Source: a bacterium (lineage in GTDB: Bacteria > AUK180). Taken from it: 37,348 nucleotides of DNA. This document shows, one piece after another, positions 15,296-23,163 of the stretch (its first letter is position 1; each line of letters starts with the position of its first letter). A program made the translations under genes and the position numbers. The stretch covers positions 1 to 37,348 of the forward strand of contig JAGLGN010000003.1 of the NCBI GenBank assembly GCA_023144005.1. Direction: 5' to 3'. The notes beneath the pieces were generated by a model that made no database searches, had not been told where the DNA came from, and was given only the letters and a program-made list of their open reading frames with translations.

Positions 15296-15808
15296 TCACG
15301 CCTCCTTACTCAGAATCTTCTCAACATTGCCCACATACATCCGGTGATAATCATTCGCATTGTAATGGCGGACGATCTCGGGATTCAGGAAGTTCTCAGG
15401 CTTGATGTCCTGATAATAGATCTTCCTGCATACGATAATAAGCTCCGCCTCACAGAATGCGATCTCATCCGGCTCTATTACCAAAGGGGTCAATCCCGCT
15501 TCCTTTACCTTATTTCTATCTCTACCGGAAACGGTTCCCAAAAGGTTTAGCGCATCCCGCCAGTTCTTATTAAAAAAGGAGATAGTGAAATGCTCTTCAC
15601 GCTCCACAAATTCATAAGTATATCTTGTGGGACGGATAAAAGTATAAATGACGGGTTCACTCCAAAGAACTCCATATCCCCCCCAGGCAGCGGTCATCGT
15701 ATTGAAAGAATCCTGCTTTCCGGCAGTTATCAGCATCCATTCATTAGCCAATTTCTGAAATGGTTTCTCTTTGAATTTAAACGGGTCGATATCCTTGTAT
15801 CCATTCAT
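15296..15808 (-). CDS. flavin-reductase-like FMN-binding split-barrel protein
   Basis: 170 residues. The opening PFQKLANEWMLITAGK, then FNTMTAAWGGYGVLWSEPV and FIRPTRYTYEFVE, then SFFNKNWRDALNLLGTVSGRD, are the hallmarks of flavin reductase-like proteins that bind FMN in a split barrel. It should be cytoplasmic. Its partner is unknown: the family includes NAD(P)H:flavin oxidoreductases and electron-transfer flavoproteins. Its ATG overlaps the stop of copA by one base (TAATG), so the two are translationally coupled. Coupling to a copper exporter suggests a role in copper or redox stress, but this is inferred only from position. Confidence 0.85.
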   Translation of the reverse strand: MNGYKDIDPFKFKEKPFQKLANEWMLITAGKQDSFNTMTAAWGGYGVLWSEPVIYTFIRPTRYTYEFVEREEHFTISFFNKNWRDALNLLGTVSGRDRNKVKEAGLTPLVIEPDEIAFCEAELIIVCRKIYYQDIKPENFLNPEIVRHYNANDYHRMYVGNVEKILSKEA

Positions 15809-18225
15809 TATTTCTCCTTCTTTTTTAATATATCCGGTGTGAATTTTCTCAATTGCAGTGAAAGCATTACAACGGTAACTGATGACATTGCCATTGCCCC
15901 GCCGGCAAACTCCGGGCGAAAATCGATCCAGAACGATAATGCGCCTGCGGCAACAGGAATGAGGACAATATTGTAAATGAATGCCCAGAAAAGATTCATT
16001 TTGATCTGTTTATACACCCTCGAAGCTAATTGCAGGGCAGCGGGAATAGAAGCAACATCGCTCTGCATCGTAACGATATTTCCACTCTCCATTGCTATGT
16101 CTGTGCCTCCACCCATTGCGATCCCCAGATCCGCGGTTGCTAAGGCGGGAGCATCATTTATCCCATCTCCTACAAAAAGGACCTTTTTGCCGATACCCTT
16201 CAATTTCTCGATCTCGTGAGCTTTCGCTGCGGGTTTTACTGAGCTTAATACCTTCGATATCCCGGCCTGTTTTGCGATCGCCTTCGCCGAGGACTCGATA
16301 TCACCGGTAATCATAAATACATCAAGCCCCATCTGCTGTAATTCTCCGACCGCCTTTGACGCATCGGGTTTAATAGGGTCTGAGATCCCCATAAGCATCA
16401 GGGAATCCGTATCCCAACACAATACCGGGGTTTCATCCAAATCTATCACATGATCGACCTTTGAGACCAACTCCTCGGATGGAGACTCGTATTCGGAATA
16501 ATATTCAAAGCTTCCGATCATAAATACCTGGTTAGCAAAACTTCCCGATATGCCCTTGCCCTCTAATACCCGGATATCCTTGGCATCCAAAGGTTCTTCA
16601 CCGGAAATAAGGAATTCTCCGGAAATGGTGGAGGCAAAGGGGTGAGAAGCATACCTCTCCAATGAGCCGGCCTTCAATTTGATCTTGTCAGCATCTCCTT
16701 TGAGGGTCATAAGAGAGGTTATCCTTGGTTCTCCGAGGGTAAGTGTACCGGTCTTGTCAAAAACAGCAACATCTATCCTTGCCGAATTTTCAAGCGCGTC
16801 ACCGTTCTTTATCAATATCCCAAGCTGTGCGCCCCGCCCGATACCTGTTGTCACGGCAGTCGGCGTCGCCAATCCGAGTGCACAGGGACAAGCCACTACC
16901 AATACGGAAATGAGTCTGGTAAGCGCCATATCCAGAGGACTGCCAATCATGAATTTCCAGATAAGAAATGTCAATACAGCGATAATGAATACAACCGGAA
17001 TGAAATATGAAACAACATTGTCAGCCAATTTCTGCAATTGCGGTTTAGACAATTGGGCTTCCTGCACTACCCTGATGATCTGTGACAAAACTGTTTCAGC
17101 ACCAACCTTATTTACGCGGATCTTAATAAAGCCGTTAGTATTCAATGTGCCGCCGATAGCTTTATCGCCGACAGACTTCTTTACGGAAATGCTTTCTCCC
17201 GTGAGCATTGATTCATCTACATATGCCTTGCCTTCAATGATCTCGCCATCGGTAGGCACTTTCTCTCCATGCCTGCAGAGAACAATATCTCCCGGAACCA
17301 ACTCCACCGCGGCAATCCTCATTTCCACTCCATCCTTTATCACAAGGACTTCTGAGGGGCTTAGCTGCATGAGTTTCCTGATCGCTGCCCCGGTCCCCCC
17401 TTTGGCCTTCTCCTCAAGATATCGGCCTAATGTCAGAAACGAAGAAAGCATCAGAACTGTGTCAAAAAACAAAAATCCTCTTTGCGGCAAAACATTCAAC
17501 ATTGCCAGAAAGGAAGAGATAAGAGCAACCCCCATACCCATTGAATACATAACATCCATCGTCAATGCTCTGTTCGCAAGAGACAGATACGCGGCCTTGA
17601 AGATCGGTCCGCCAAGGATGATCAATAGAGGGAGAGTGATCACGAATTGCAGGAGGGGAAATATATGAATACCCGAATACATCAGCACCATCAATGCGAC
17701 ACCTGTAATTATACCGATCACGGAAAGGATCAGTTTTTTCTGAAGCGTTCTCTTCTCCATTCTTTCCTGTACGGGATCGGTTTCTCCGCTTATGCCCGAC
17801 ACCTTGTACCCTGCCTTTGCCACCGCCCCCTTTATCTCGCTGATCGTTATTGATTCGGAAAGGTATTTAATACGGGCGGTTTCTGCGGTAAGGTCTATGT
17901 CAACACTGAAAACCCCGTCGAGGGCTGTCAATGCCTGTTCAATTGATTTCACGCACATCGCGCAATGCATTCCCTGGATATTCAGGGTGATTTCATCCAT
18001 TATCAGACCGTATCCGGCATCCTCAATAGCATTCTTTATGGAGCTTACATCGCTAAGCCCTGAAGAGTTAACATATGCTGTTTCCGTCCCCAGATTGACT
18101 TCGACCTGCGACACTCCGTTGACTTTCTTTAACGCATTTTCAACGCTCTTCACACACATGGCGCAGTGCATTCCTGATATCTTATACGAATTTTGTTTAC
18201 CGTCTGCGGTATTTTTCTCGTTCAT
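15808..18225 (-). CDS. copA: copper-translocating P1B-type ATPase
   Basis: 805 residues. Two N-terminal heavy-metal domains each carry GMHCAMC (about 18-24 and 85-91), then eight membrane helices. The ion path has VACPCALGLATPTAV (CPC) in TM6, N-x6-YN-x4-P in TM7 (NLFWAFIYNIVLIP), and MAMSSVTVV in TM8. Relatives usually have an Asn soon after this TM8 motif, while here Leu replaces it. Phosphorylation site DKTGTLT, nucleotide-binding ASHP, and hinge GDGIND are intact. This is the P1B-1 Cu(I) exporter pattern. A dispersed-repeat end lies right upstream (18240-18263) and its TTGAAT could serve as a -35 element, but no clear -10 follows. Confidence 0.95.
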   Translation of the reverse strand: MNEKNTADGKQNSYKISGMHCAMCVKSVENALKKVNGVSQVEVNLGTETAYVNSSGLSDVSSIKNAIEDAGYGLIMDEITLNIQGMHCAMCVKSIEQALTALDGVFSVDIDLTAETARIKYLSESITISEIKGAVAKAGYKVSGISGETDPVQERMEKRTLQKKLILSVIGIITGVALMVLMYSGIHIFPLLQFVITLPLLIILGGPIFKAAYLSLANRALTMDVMYSMGMGVALISSFLAMLNVLPQRGFLFFDTVLMLSSFLTLGRYLEEKAKGGTGAAIRKLMQLSPSEVLVIKDGVEMRIAAVELVPGDIVLCRHGEKVPTDGEIIEGKAYVDESMLTGESISVKKSVGDKAIGGTLNTNGFIKIRVNKVGAETVLSQIIRVVQEAQLSKPQLQKLADNVVSYFIPVVFIIAVLTFLIWKFMIGSPLDMALTRLISVLVVACPCALGLATPTAVTTGIGRGAQLGILIKNGDALENSARIDVAVFDKTGTLTLGEPRITSLMTLKGDADKIKLKAGSLERYASHPFASTISGEFLISGEEPLDAKDIRVLEGKGISGSFANQVFMIGSFEYYSEYESPSEELVSKVDHVIDLDETPVLCWDTDSLMLMGISDPIKPDASKAVGELQQMGLDVFMITGDIESSAKAIAKQAGISKVLSSVKPAAKAHEIEKLKGIGKKVLFVGDGINDAPALATADLGIAMGGGTDIAMESGNIVTMQSDVASIPAALQLASRVYKQIKMNLFWAFIYNIVLIPVAAGALSFWIDFRPEFAGGAMAMSSVTVVMLSLQLRKFTPDILKKKEK

Positions 18226-18529
18226 TTATTTACCTTATTGGTTATCTGATTCAAAAATAGAGGATAGAGGCTAGAGGTTCGAGGTTAGTGCAGAAAAAAG
18301 GAATCACATCCGTCATTCCCGTGAAGTTTACCTCGATTATATCGGGGATCGGGAATCCATCTTTTTCTACCTACAACCCTATCACCTTATCATCCTATCA
18401 TCTCTTTCCATGTTCCACTGTGTCCACTTGTCCCTGGGTCCACTGCGAAGCGTCATTGTCATCGTAGTTATGAATCAGAACACTACATTATAGTAAATAT
18501 TTCACGGTAAAACAAGAGTTATGAGACCC
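18226..18529. repeat. mosaic island bounded by inverted ends, upstream of copA
   Basis: The left end (18240-18263) and right end (18454-18483) are inverted copies of the dispersed ~32-bp end. Between them: a heptamer array ATAGAGG/ATAGAGG/CTAGAGG/TTCGAGG (18257-18284), a REP-like module (about 18301-18365), the CCTATCA-type run (18370-18404), and CCACTTGTCCCTGGGTCCAC with GCGAAGC (18424-18451), which recurs at 32446-32489. No gene is seen. It lies between the copA start and the serA terminator hairpin. Confidence 0.65.
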
Positions 18530-18552
18530 GGCGGCGGGATATACCCGCCGCC
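18530..18552 (-). terminator. GC-rich terminator hairpin of serC-serA
   Basis: GGCGGCGGG and CCCGCCGCC form a perfect 9-bp stem with a 5-nt loop, just past the serA stop at 18561. The downstream sequence on the minus strand has only a late TTGTTTT stretch. It fits a terminator, though not a textbook one. Confidence 0.7.
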
Positions 18553-18560
18553 ATTGTGAA

Positions 18561-19493
18561 TTAATTGACTTTATTAAGAACTTCGTTGTTCTTGAAGTAT
18601 GCTATGATCTGATCGGCTGCCGCAACTGCACAGTTCACCTGTGCTTCATCAGAGGAAGCGCCGAGATGAGGTGTAAGATGGATATTGTCCACGCCTATCA
18701 AAGGATTGTCAGCGACAGCGGGCTCTTTTGTATAAACATCAATGGCTGCGCCCTTGATAACTCCGCCCTTAACTGCATCGGCAAGCGCTTGCTCATCTAC
18801 AATACCGCCCCTTGCGCAATTAATGATATGGGCTGATTTCTTCATCTTGGCCAATTCGGCTTCGCCTATCATTCCCCTTGTGGAGTCAACTATGGGGACA
18901 TGAATGGAAAGGTAATCCGACTTTTTCAAGAGTTCTTCAAACTCCACCAGAGGAAATTCGATATCTTCAGGCTTCAGGTACGGGTCGTGGACTATTACTT
19001 CCATTCCTATTCCTTTTGCCATTACCGCAAGATGCCTCGCGATCTTTCCGCCGCCGAGAAGTCCCATCGTTTTCTTGAGAAGTTCGGTACCTTTTAATTT
19101 TTTCTTTTCCCATTGCCCGGCTCTTGTGGTCGCGTCAGCTTTCTGAAGATGCCTGGCAAGGCCGAACATATGGGCAAGAGCAAGCTCCGCTACCGCATGA
19201 CTGTTCTGCCCCGGTGTGTTCTCTACGATCATCCCCTTTTCAGCGGCAAATTTCTTGTCGATATTATCCGTACCTTCACCGGCGCGGATGATCAGCTTCA
19301 GCTGCGAACCCGCTTCGAGATACTTCTGCGTAAGATTGGTTGAACTTCTTATAACGACCGCCTGATAATCAGGAAGTATATTCAACTTTTCATCTTCGGA
19401 AAGGTCGTTCAGCAAATCTACTTCAAAACCTTCCTTTTCCAGCATTTCTTTAGCGATGACATTAACCTTATCAACTAATAATACTTTTGTCAT
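18561..19493 (-). CDS. serA: D-3-phosphoglycerate dehydrogenase (short form)
   Basis: 310 residues, a D-2-hydroxyacid dehydrogenase oxidising 3-phosphoglycerate to phosphohydroxypyruvate. Seen: IIRAGEGTDNID, the nucleotide-binding GLLGGGKIARHLA (about 143-155), the catalytic Arg in NCARGGIVDE, and the His in TPHLGASS. It lacks the C-terminal ACT or intervening domains of long SerA, so it should not be feedback-inhibited through ACT. It starts 10 nt after serC, and its AAGGAG ribosome site overlaps the serC stop, which supports the serine-pathway assignment over other hydroxyacid dehydrogenases. Confidence 0.92.
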   Translation of the reverse strand: MTKVLLVDKVNVIAKEMLEKEGFEVDLLNDLSEDEKLNILPDYQAVVIRSSTNLTQKYLEAGSQLKLIIRAGEGTDNIDKKFAAEKGMIVENTPGQNSHAVAELALAHMFGLARHLQKADATTRAGQWEKKKLKGTELLKKTMGLLGGGKIARHLAVMAKGIGMEVIVHDPYLKPEDIEFPLVEFEELLKKSDYLSIHVPIVDSTRGMIGEAELAKMKKSAHIINCARGGIVDEQALADAVKGGVIKGAAIDVYTKEPAVADNPLIGVDNIHLTPHLGASSDEAQVNCAVAAADQIIAYFKNNEVLNKVN

Positions 19494-19503
19494 TATCTAC
19501 TCC

Positions 19504-20586
19504 TTAGCCGTTGTTCTTCTGGAAATCCGTAAGGAAATCTGCCAGCGCTTCTACGGATTCATAAGGAACAGCATTGTATATTGATGCCCTCATTCCGCCT
19601 ACTGATCTATGGCCCTTAAGGCCGAGTAGGCCTTTTTCCGTCGCGTCCGCGATCGCCTTTGCTTCCAATTCCTCTGTAGGCAAACGGAAGGTCACATTCA
19701 TCTTGGACCTGGAATCCTCTGCCGCCGTGGATCTGAAGAATCCGCCTGAATTGTCAAAGAGGTCATAAATAAGCTTGGCCTTTCTATTATTCACCTTCTC
19801 TATTTCTGCAATACCGCCGTATCTTTTCACCCACTTCATGACGAGTCCCACCATATAAACGGGGAATGCGGGCGGGGTATTGAACATTGACTTTTTATCC
19901 ACATGTGTCTTGTAATTCAGCATAGTGAAAAGGTCCGCGCCTCTTGATCTTTCGAGCATGGAGTTCTTCATGACCACTACACATACACCTGCGGGCCCGA
20001 TATTCTTCTGTGCGCCGGCGTATATCAGTGAAAATTTGGAATAATCCATCTCTCTGCTCATGAAATCACTCGACATATCACAGATCAGAGGTACATTGCC
20101 GGCTTCGGGAATGAAATGGAACTGAGTTCCCTTGATCGTATTATTGGATGTATAATGCAGATAAGCAGCGTTCTCATCTATCTGAAGGTCTTTGGGGATA
20201 TAAGAGAAGCCCTTGTCTTCAGATGACGCGATCACTTTGGTGTTGCCCATCTTTCTGGCTTCCTTGATGGCTTTTGTCGACCATGTGCCGGTGTCGATAT
20301 ACTCTGCAGTGGCACCCTCTTTGAGAAAATTATAAGGGATCATCGCAAATTGAGTGCTCGCTCCGCCGCCGAGGAACATCACAGTATGATCATCGCTCAG
20401 GTTCAGAAGCTCCAGAATGTCTTTTCTGGCTGTTTCAATTACATTGTCATAGGTCTTTGACCTGTGACTCATTTCCATGATGGACATGCCGCTTCCTTGA
20501 AAATCAAGAAGTTCTTTCTGAGCTTCTTGAATTACTTCTAAAGGCAGGGCTGCAGGACCCGCAAAAAAATTATGTACTCTATTCAT
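19504..20586 (-). CDS. serC: phosphoserine aminotransferase
   Basis: 360 residues from the ATG at 20586, the family length. This start has GGGAGG seven nt upstream and begins MNRVHNFFAGPAALP, the usual SerC N terminus; the frame open upstream to 20622 is spurious. Seen: FQGSGMSIMEMSHRSK, LGGGASTQFAMIPYNF, the PLP lysine in YAGAQKNIGPAG, and GHRSVGGMRASIYNA at the phosphate-binding C terminus. It makes phosphoserine from phosphohydroxypyruvate and glutamate. It is first in a serC-serA operon with its own promoter and divergent from the DUF1015 gene. Confidence 0.96.
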   Translation of the reverse strand: MNRVHNFFAGPAALPLEVIQEAQKELLDFQGSGMSIMEMSHRSKTYDNVIETARKDILELLNLSDDHTVMFLGGGASTQFAMIPYNFLKEGATAEYIDTGTWSTKAIKEARKMGNTKVIASSEDKGFSYIPKDLQIDENAAYLHYTSNNTIKGTQFHFIPEAGNVPLICDMSSDFMSREMDYSKFSLIYAGAQKNIGPAGVCVVVMKNSMLERSRGADLFTMLNYKTHVDKKSMFNTPPAFPVYMVGLVMKWVKRYGGIAEIEKVNNRKAKLIYDLFDNSGGFFRSTAAEDSRSKMNVTFRLPTEELEAKAIADATEKGLLGLKGHRSVGGMRASIYNAVPYESVEALADFLTDFQKNNG

Positions 20587-20617
20587 AGCAAAGCCTCCCA
20601 CTACTGATAACTTCTGA

Positions 20618-20646
20618 ATCATATATCATTTTTTTCCTTTTGTCAA
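20618..20646 (-). promoter_or_regulatory. promoter of serC-serA
   Basis: On the minus strand: consensus TTGACA (20641-20646), a 17-bp spacer, and TATGAT (20618-20623), followed by a 30-nt leader with GGGAGG. Confidence 0.75.
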
Positions 20647-20651
20647 CCCTA

Positions 20652-20670
20652 GTGTCCTGATTCAGAACAC
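20652..20670. repeat. fused minimal copy of the dispersed element ends
   Basis: GTGTCCTGATTCAGAACAC is a near-perfect palindrome. Its left half matches the outer part of the left end (GTGYTCTGATTCA) and its right half the outer part of the right end (TGAATCAGAACAC). It sits between the two divergent promoters of serC and the DUF1015 gene with no interior sequence. It may be an excision scar, an unfilled target, or an operator. Confidence 0.5.
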
Positions 20671-20697
20671 CGCTAGTCAATCTTTATTTGAAGGGGG

Positions 20698-20725
20698 TTG
20701 AATTTTCCTATTTATCCTATATAAT
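20698..20725 (+). promoter_or_regulatory. promoter of the DUF1015 gene
   Basis: TTGAAT (20698-20703), a 16-bp spacer, and consensus TATAAT (20720-20725). An AAGGAG ribosome site and the ATG at 20756 follow. Confidence 0.7.
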
Positions 20726-20755
20726 ATTCTTAATTTCCAAAGAGAAGGAGAAAGC

Positions 20756-22000
20756 ATGTCTACAATAAGACCATTTAAAGGTTTCAGGCCCAAGGAAGGG
20801 CTCGAAGATAAGGTTGCTTCGTACCCTTACGATGTTATTAACTCTGCTGAAGCTCGAAAGATCGCTGAGGGTAATCCTCATTCTTTCCTGCATGTTGTAA
20901 AACCCGAGATCGATCTCCAGGAAGATGTTGACCTCTATAGTGATGAGGTTTATGAAAAGGGAGCGTTCAATCTCCATTCATTTATTGAGAACGGCACGCT
21001 GAAGCAGGATGAAACCCCCTCATTGTACATTTACAGTCAGAAGATGGGAAATATTTTTCAGACAGGGATCGTCGGACTGGCTTCGGCGATCGAATATGAC
21101 AAGGGCATCATCAAAAAGCATGAGCATACAAGGCCGGTCAAAGTAAAGGACAGAACAAAACATGTGATCACCCAGGGAGCCCACGCGGGCCCCATTTTCC
21201 TGACCTATCGCAATAATGAAGAAATTTCCGAGCAGGTTAAAGAGATACAAAAAGGCACTCCCAAGTATGATATAACATTCGATGACGGCATTCAGCATAT
21301 CTTATGGGTCGTTCAGGACACCGCCATTATAGAAAAGATAGTAAAGGGTTTTGAAAGTGTAGAATATCTGTATATCGCTGACGGACATCACAGAAGCGAG
21401 TCGGCAGCAGAAAATTACCGCAGAGCGCAAACACCCGAGACCGAGGGTTTTCTGGCCGTGTATTTTCCTGATAATGAACTTTATATCATGGATTACAATC
21501 GCGCTGTCAAAGACCTCAACGGCTTTGATGAAGAAGCTTTCCTTCAAGAGGTCCATAAGAAATTTGAAATACAGGCATCCTGCAGCGGCTGCAGCGGCTG
21601 CGGTAACCTGGACAAGAATCCAAAGGAAAGGCATGCTTTCGGCATGTACATGAATAAACAGTGGTATAAACTCTGGATCAGGAATGAATTTGTGAAAGAA
21701 GATGATCCCGTAAAAAGACTTGACTCATATATCCTTCAGAATGAACTGCTCTCACCGATACTGGCAATTGATGACCCTAAAACAAATGAGAGGATCGCAT
21801 TTATCGGCGGGATCCGTGGAATGAAAGAATTGGAAAGGATCGTTGACAATGGTGATTTCAAGGTCTCTTTTGCCATGTTCCCGACATCGATCTCAGAACT
21901 CATGGATATCGCGGATGCAGGAGAGGTAATGCCTCCTAAATCAACATGGTTTGAGCCCAAGCTCCGCTCAGGCTTTGTTGTGAATGTATTTAAAAAGTAG
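20756..22000 (+). CDS. DUF1015 family protein
   Basis: 414 residues. Family features seen: IRPFKGFRPKEGLEDKVASYPYDVIN at the start, KHEHTRPVKVKDR, and ADGHHRSESAAENYR (about 207-221). DUF1015 proteins are often found beside serC and serA; a kinase role on serine has been suggested for the family, but no activity is assigned here. Unusual: an insertion near residues 274-287 with closely spaced Cys (CSGCSGCG), encoded by two tandem 9-bp units, followed by a linker. This could bind a metal or be a repeat expansion. The gene is divergent from serC-serA and convergent with yjbQ across a shared hairpin. Confidence 0.9.
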   Translation: MSTIRPFKGFRPKEGLEDKVASYPYDVINSAEARKIAEGNPHSFLHVVKPEIDLQEDVDLYSDEVYEKGAFNLHSFIENGTLKQDETPSLYIYSQKMGNIFQTGIVGLASAIEYDKGIIKKHEHTRPVKVKDRTKHVITQGAHAGPIFLTYRNNEEISEQVKEIQKGTPKYDITFDDGIQHILWVVQDTAIIEKIVKGFESVEYLYIADGHHRSESAAENYRRAQTPETEGFLAVYFPDNELYIMDYNRAVKDLNGFDEEAFLQEVHKKFEIQASCSGCSGCGNLDKNPKERHAFGMYMNKQWYKLWIRNEFVKEDDPVKRLDSYILQNELLSPILAIDDPKTNERIAFIGGIRGMKELERIVDNGDFKVSFAMFPTSISELMDIADAGEVMPPKSTWFEPKLRSGFVVNVFKK

Positions 22001-22004
22001 CCGT

Positions 22005-22042
22005 GTAATGTGTGACGTGACACGTGTCACGTCGCACGTTAC
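22005..22042. terminator. bidirectional terminator-type hairpin
   Basis: Two 19-nt arms (22005-22023 and 22024-22042) are complementary throughout, allowing two G-U pairs, with no spacer. They fill nearly the whole gap between the convergent DUF1015 and yjbQ genes. The right arm covers the yjbQ TAA stop (22039-22041). Confidence 0.65.
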
Positions 22043-22455
22043 TCTCCGATTATCTTGACCAGCACACGCTTTCTTCTTTTTCCGTCAAATTCTCCGTAGA
22101 AAATTGCTTCCCAGGGTCCGAAGTCCAACTTACCCTCGGTAACAGCGACAACCACTTCCCTTCCCATTACTGTCCTTTTGAGATGAGCATCGGCATTATC
22201 TTCATAACCATTATGCTTATATTGATCATACGGTTTTTCCGGGGCGAGACCCTCAAGCCACTTCTCAAAATCCTGATGCAGGCCCGATTCATTGTCATTT
22301 ATAAAAACACTTGCTGTTATATGCATGGCATTCACCAAGACCATCCCCTCTTTTACATCTGATTCCCTCAGACATTCCCTGACCTCGTCGGTGATATTGA
22401 CGAACTCTCTTCTTGATGTCGTATTGAGCCACAACTCTTTCCTATAACTTTTCAT
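22039..22455 (-). CDS. YjbQ family (UPF0047) protein
   Basis: 138 residues, a trimeric single-domain protein of the YjbQ/secondary thiamine-phosphate synthase family. Seen: [32 protein letters not shown] and a terminal [18 protein letters not shown], which form the conserved His/Asp/Glu pocket. The thiamine-phosphate synthase activity reported for some members may be secondary, and the true role is unclear. The ATG at 22455 has no visible Shine-Dalgarno. Upstream is a dispersed-repeat end at 22480-22510. Its end is embedded in the shared terminator hairpin. Confidence 0.9.
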   Translation of the reverse strand: MKSYRKELWLNTTSRREFVNITDEVRECLRESDVKEGMVLVNAMHITASVFINDNESGLHQDFEKWLEGLAPEKPYDQYKHNGYEDNADAHLKRTVMGREVVVAVTEGKLDFGPWEAIFYGEFDGKRRKRVLVKIIGE

Positions 22456-22479
22456 TATTATGCGTTATAATCCATAATT

Positions 22480-22510
22480 CCATTGTTAAGGTATTTATGA
22501 ATCTGAACAC
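22480..22510 (-). repeat. dispersed element end overlapping the prsW stop
   Basis: A right-type end copy (plus-strand order CCATTG...TATTTATGAATC...GAACAC). On the minus strand its TTCATAA supplies the last codons and the TAA stop (22495-22497) of the PrsW gene. The flanking gap to yjbQ is about 40 bp and otherwise shows nothing. Confidence 0.6.
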
Positions 22511-23163
22511 TCAACCTCCTTTGGTGCTGCGGCCTTTGACAGCAAGCTCATTTTCTTTGATAATTTGAAATAATATCGGGCAAGGAAAAAGAAATACGGC
22601 AGAAAGATTATTATCAGAAAGATATTACCCGACATCAAGAGATAATTGTAAACGCCGTGAAGCAATGAGGCGACCACAAATGCACCGAAGACAGAGCTCT
22701 TCATCCCCATTTTCTTCTTTGCGAGGGCCATTCCGATATGAACGGTAAATGCGACATGGCCGGTTATGGAGAATATCCCTCTTAGGATTATCACCGATGC
22801 GCCGAAATGCTTCATATAAAAGAAGTTCTCTAAAGTGGCAAAACCCAAGGCGGCGACGGAGGCATAAAGAATGCCGTCATTCAACTCATTGAATTCCGGT
22901 TTTGGATAGACATGATAGCGGAGAACCAGGTATTTTGAAAATTCCTCGACGGGGCCGATCACAAGGAAGATATAAATAAACGGCAGGCTTGATACAAATG
23001 AAAAGAAATACTCCAATGCGGCTGCCAAAAAGGTAACAGCCATACCCCAGAGGAAAGTTGAGATGATGGCTTTAGCGGGTTCCGGCTGAAAGCGGTCTCG
23101 GCGTAAAAAGAAAAATAGCCAGAACGCAGTCGGGGCAAGTAAAAGAAAAATGAGTCCTATCAT
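22495..23163 (-). CDS. PrsW-family intramembrane metalloprotease
   Basis: 222 residues with about seven or eight membrane helices. The PrsW/CPBP-like catalytic set is visible: the EExxK motif in GPVEEFSKYLVLR, the Glu in GFATLENFFY, the His in ITGHVAFTVHIG, and SLLHGVYNY. PrsW cleaves anti-sigma factors in the membrane, and this one may process a partner protein encoded in the same operon. The start ATG (23161-23163) overlaps the preceding stop by ATGA. The last residues, CSDS, and the stop are encoded by a dispersed-repeat end, so the native C terminus may have been replaced. Confidence 0.88.
   Translation of the reverse strand: MIGLIFLLLAPTAFWLFFFLRRDRFQPEPAKAIISTFLWGMAVTFLAAALEYFFSFVSSLPFIYIFLVIGPVEEFSKYLVLRYHVYPKPEFNELNDGILYASVAALGFATLENFFYMKHFGASVIILRGIFSITGHVAFTVHIGMALAKKKMGMKSSVFGAFVVASLLHGVYNYLLMSGNIFLIIIFLPYFFFLARYYFKLSKKMSLLSKAAAPKEVECSDS

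Noticed and set aside
16679-17668. Long (329-residue) ORF antisense to copA
   Set aside because: It is a shadow of the copA reading frame, which has all P-type ATPase motifs; no ribosome site or family match.
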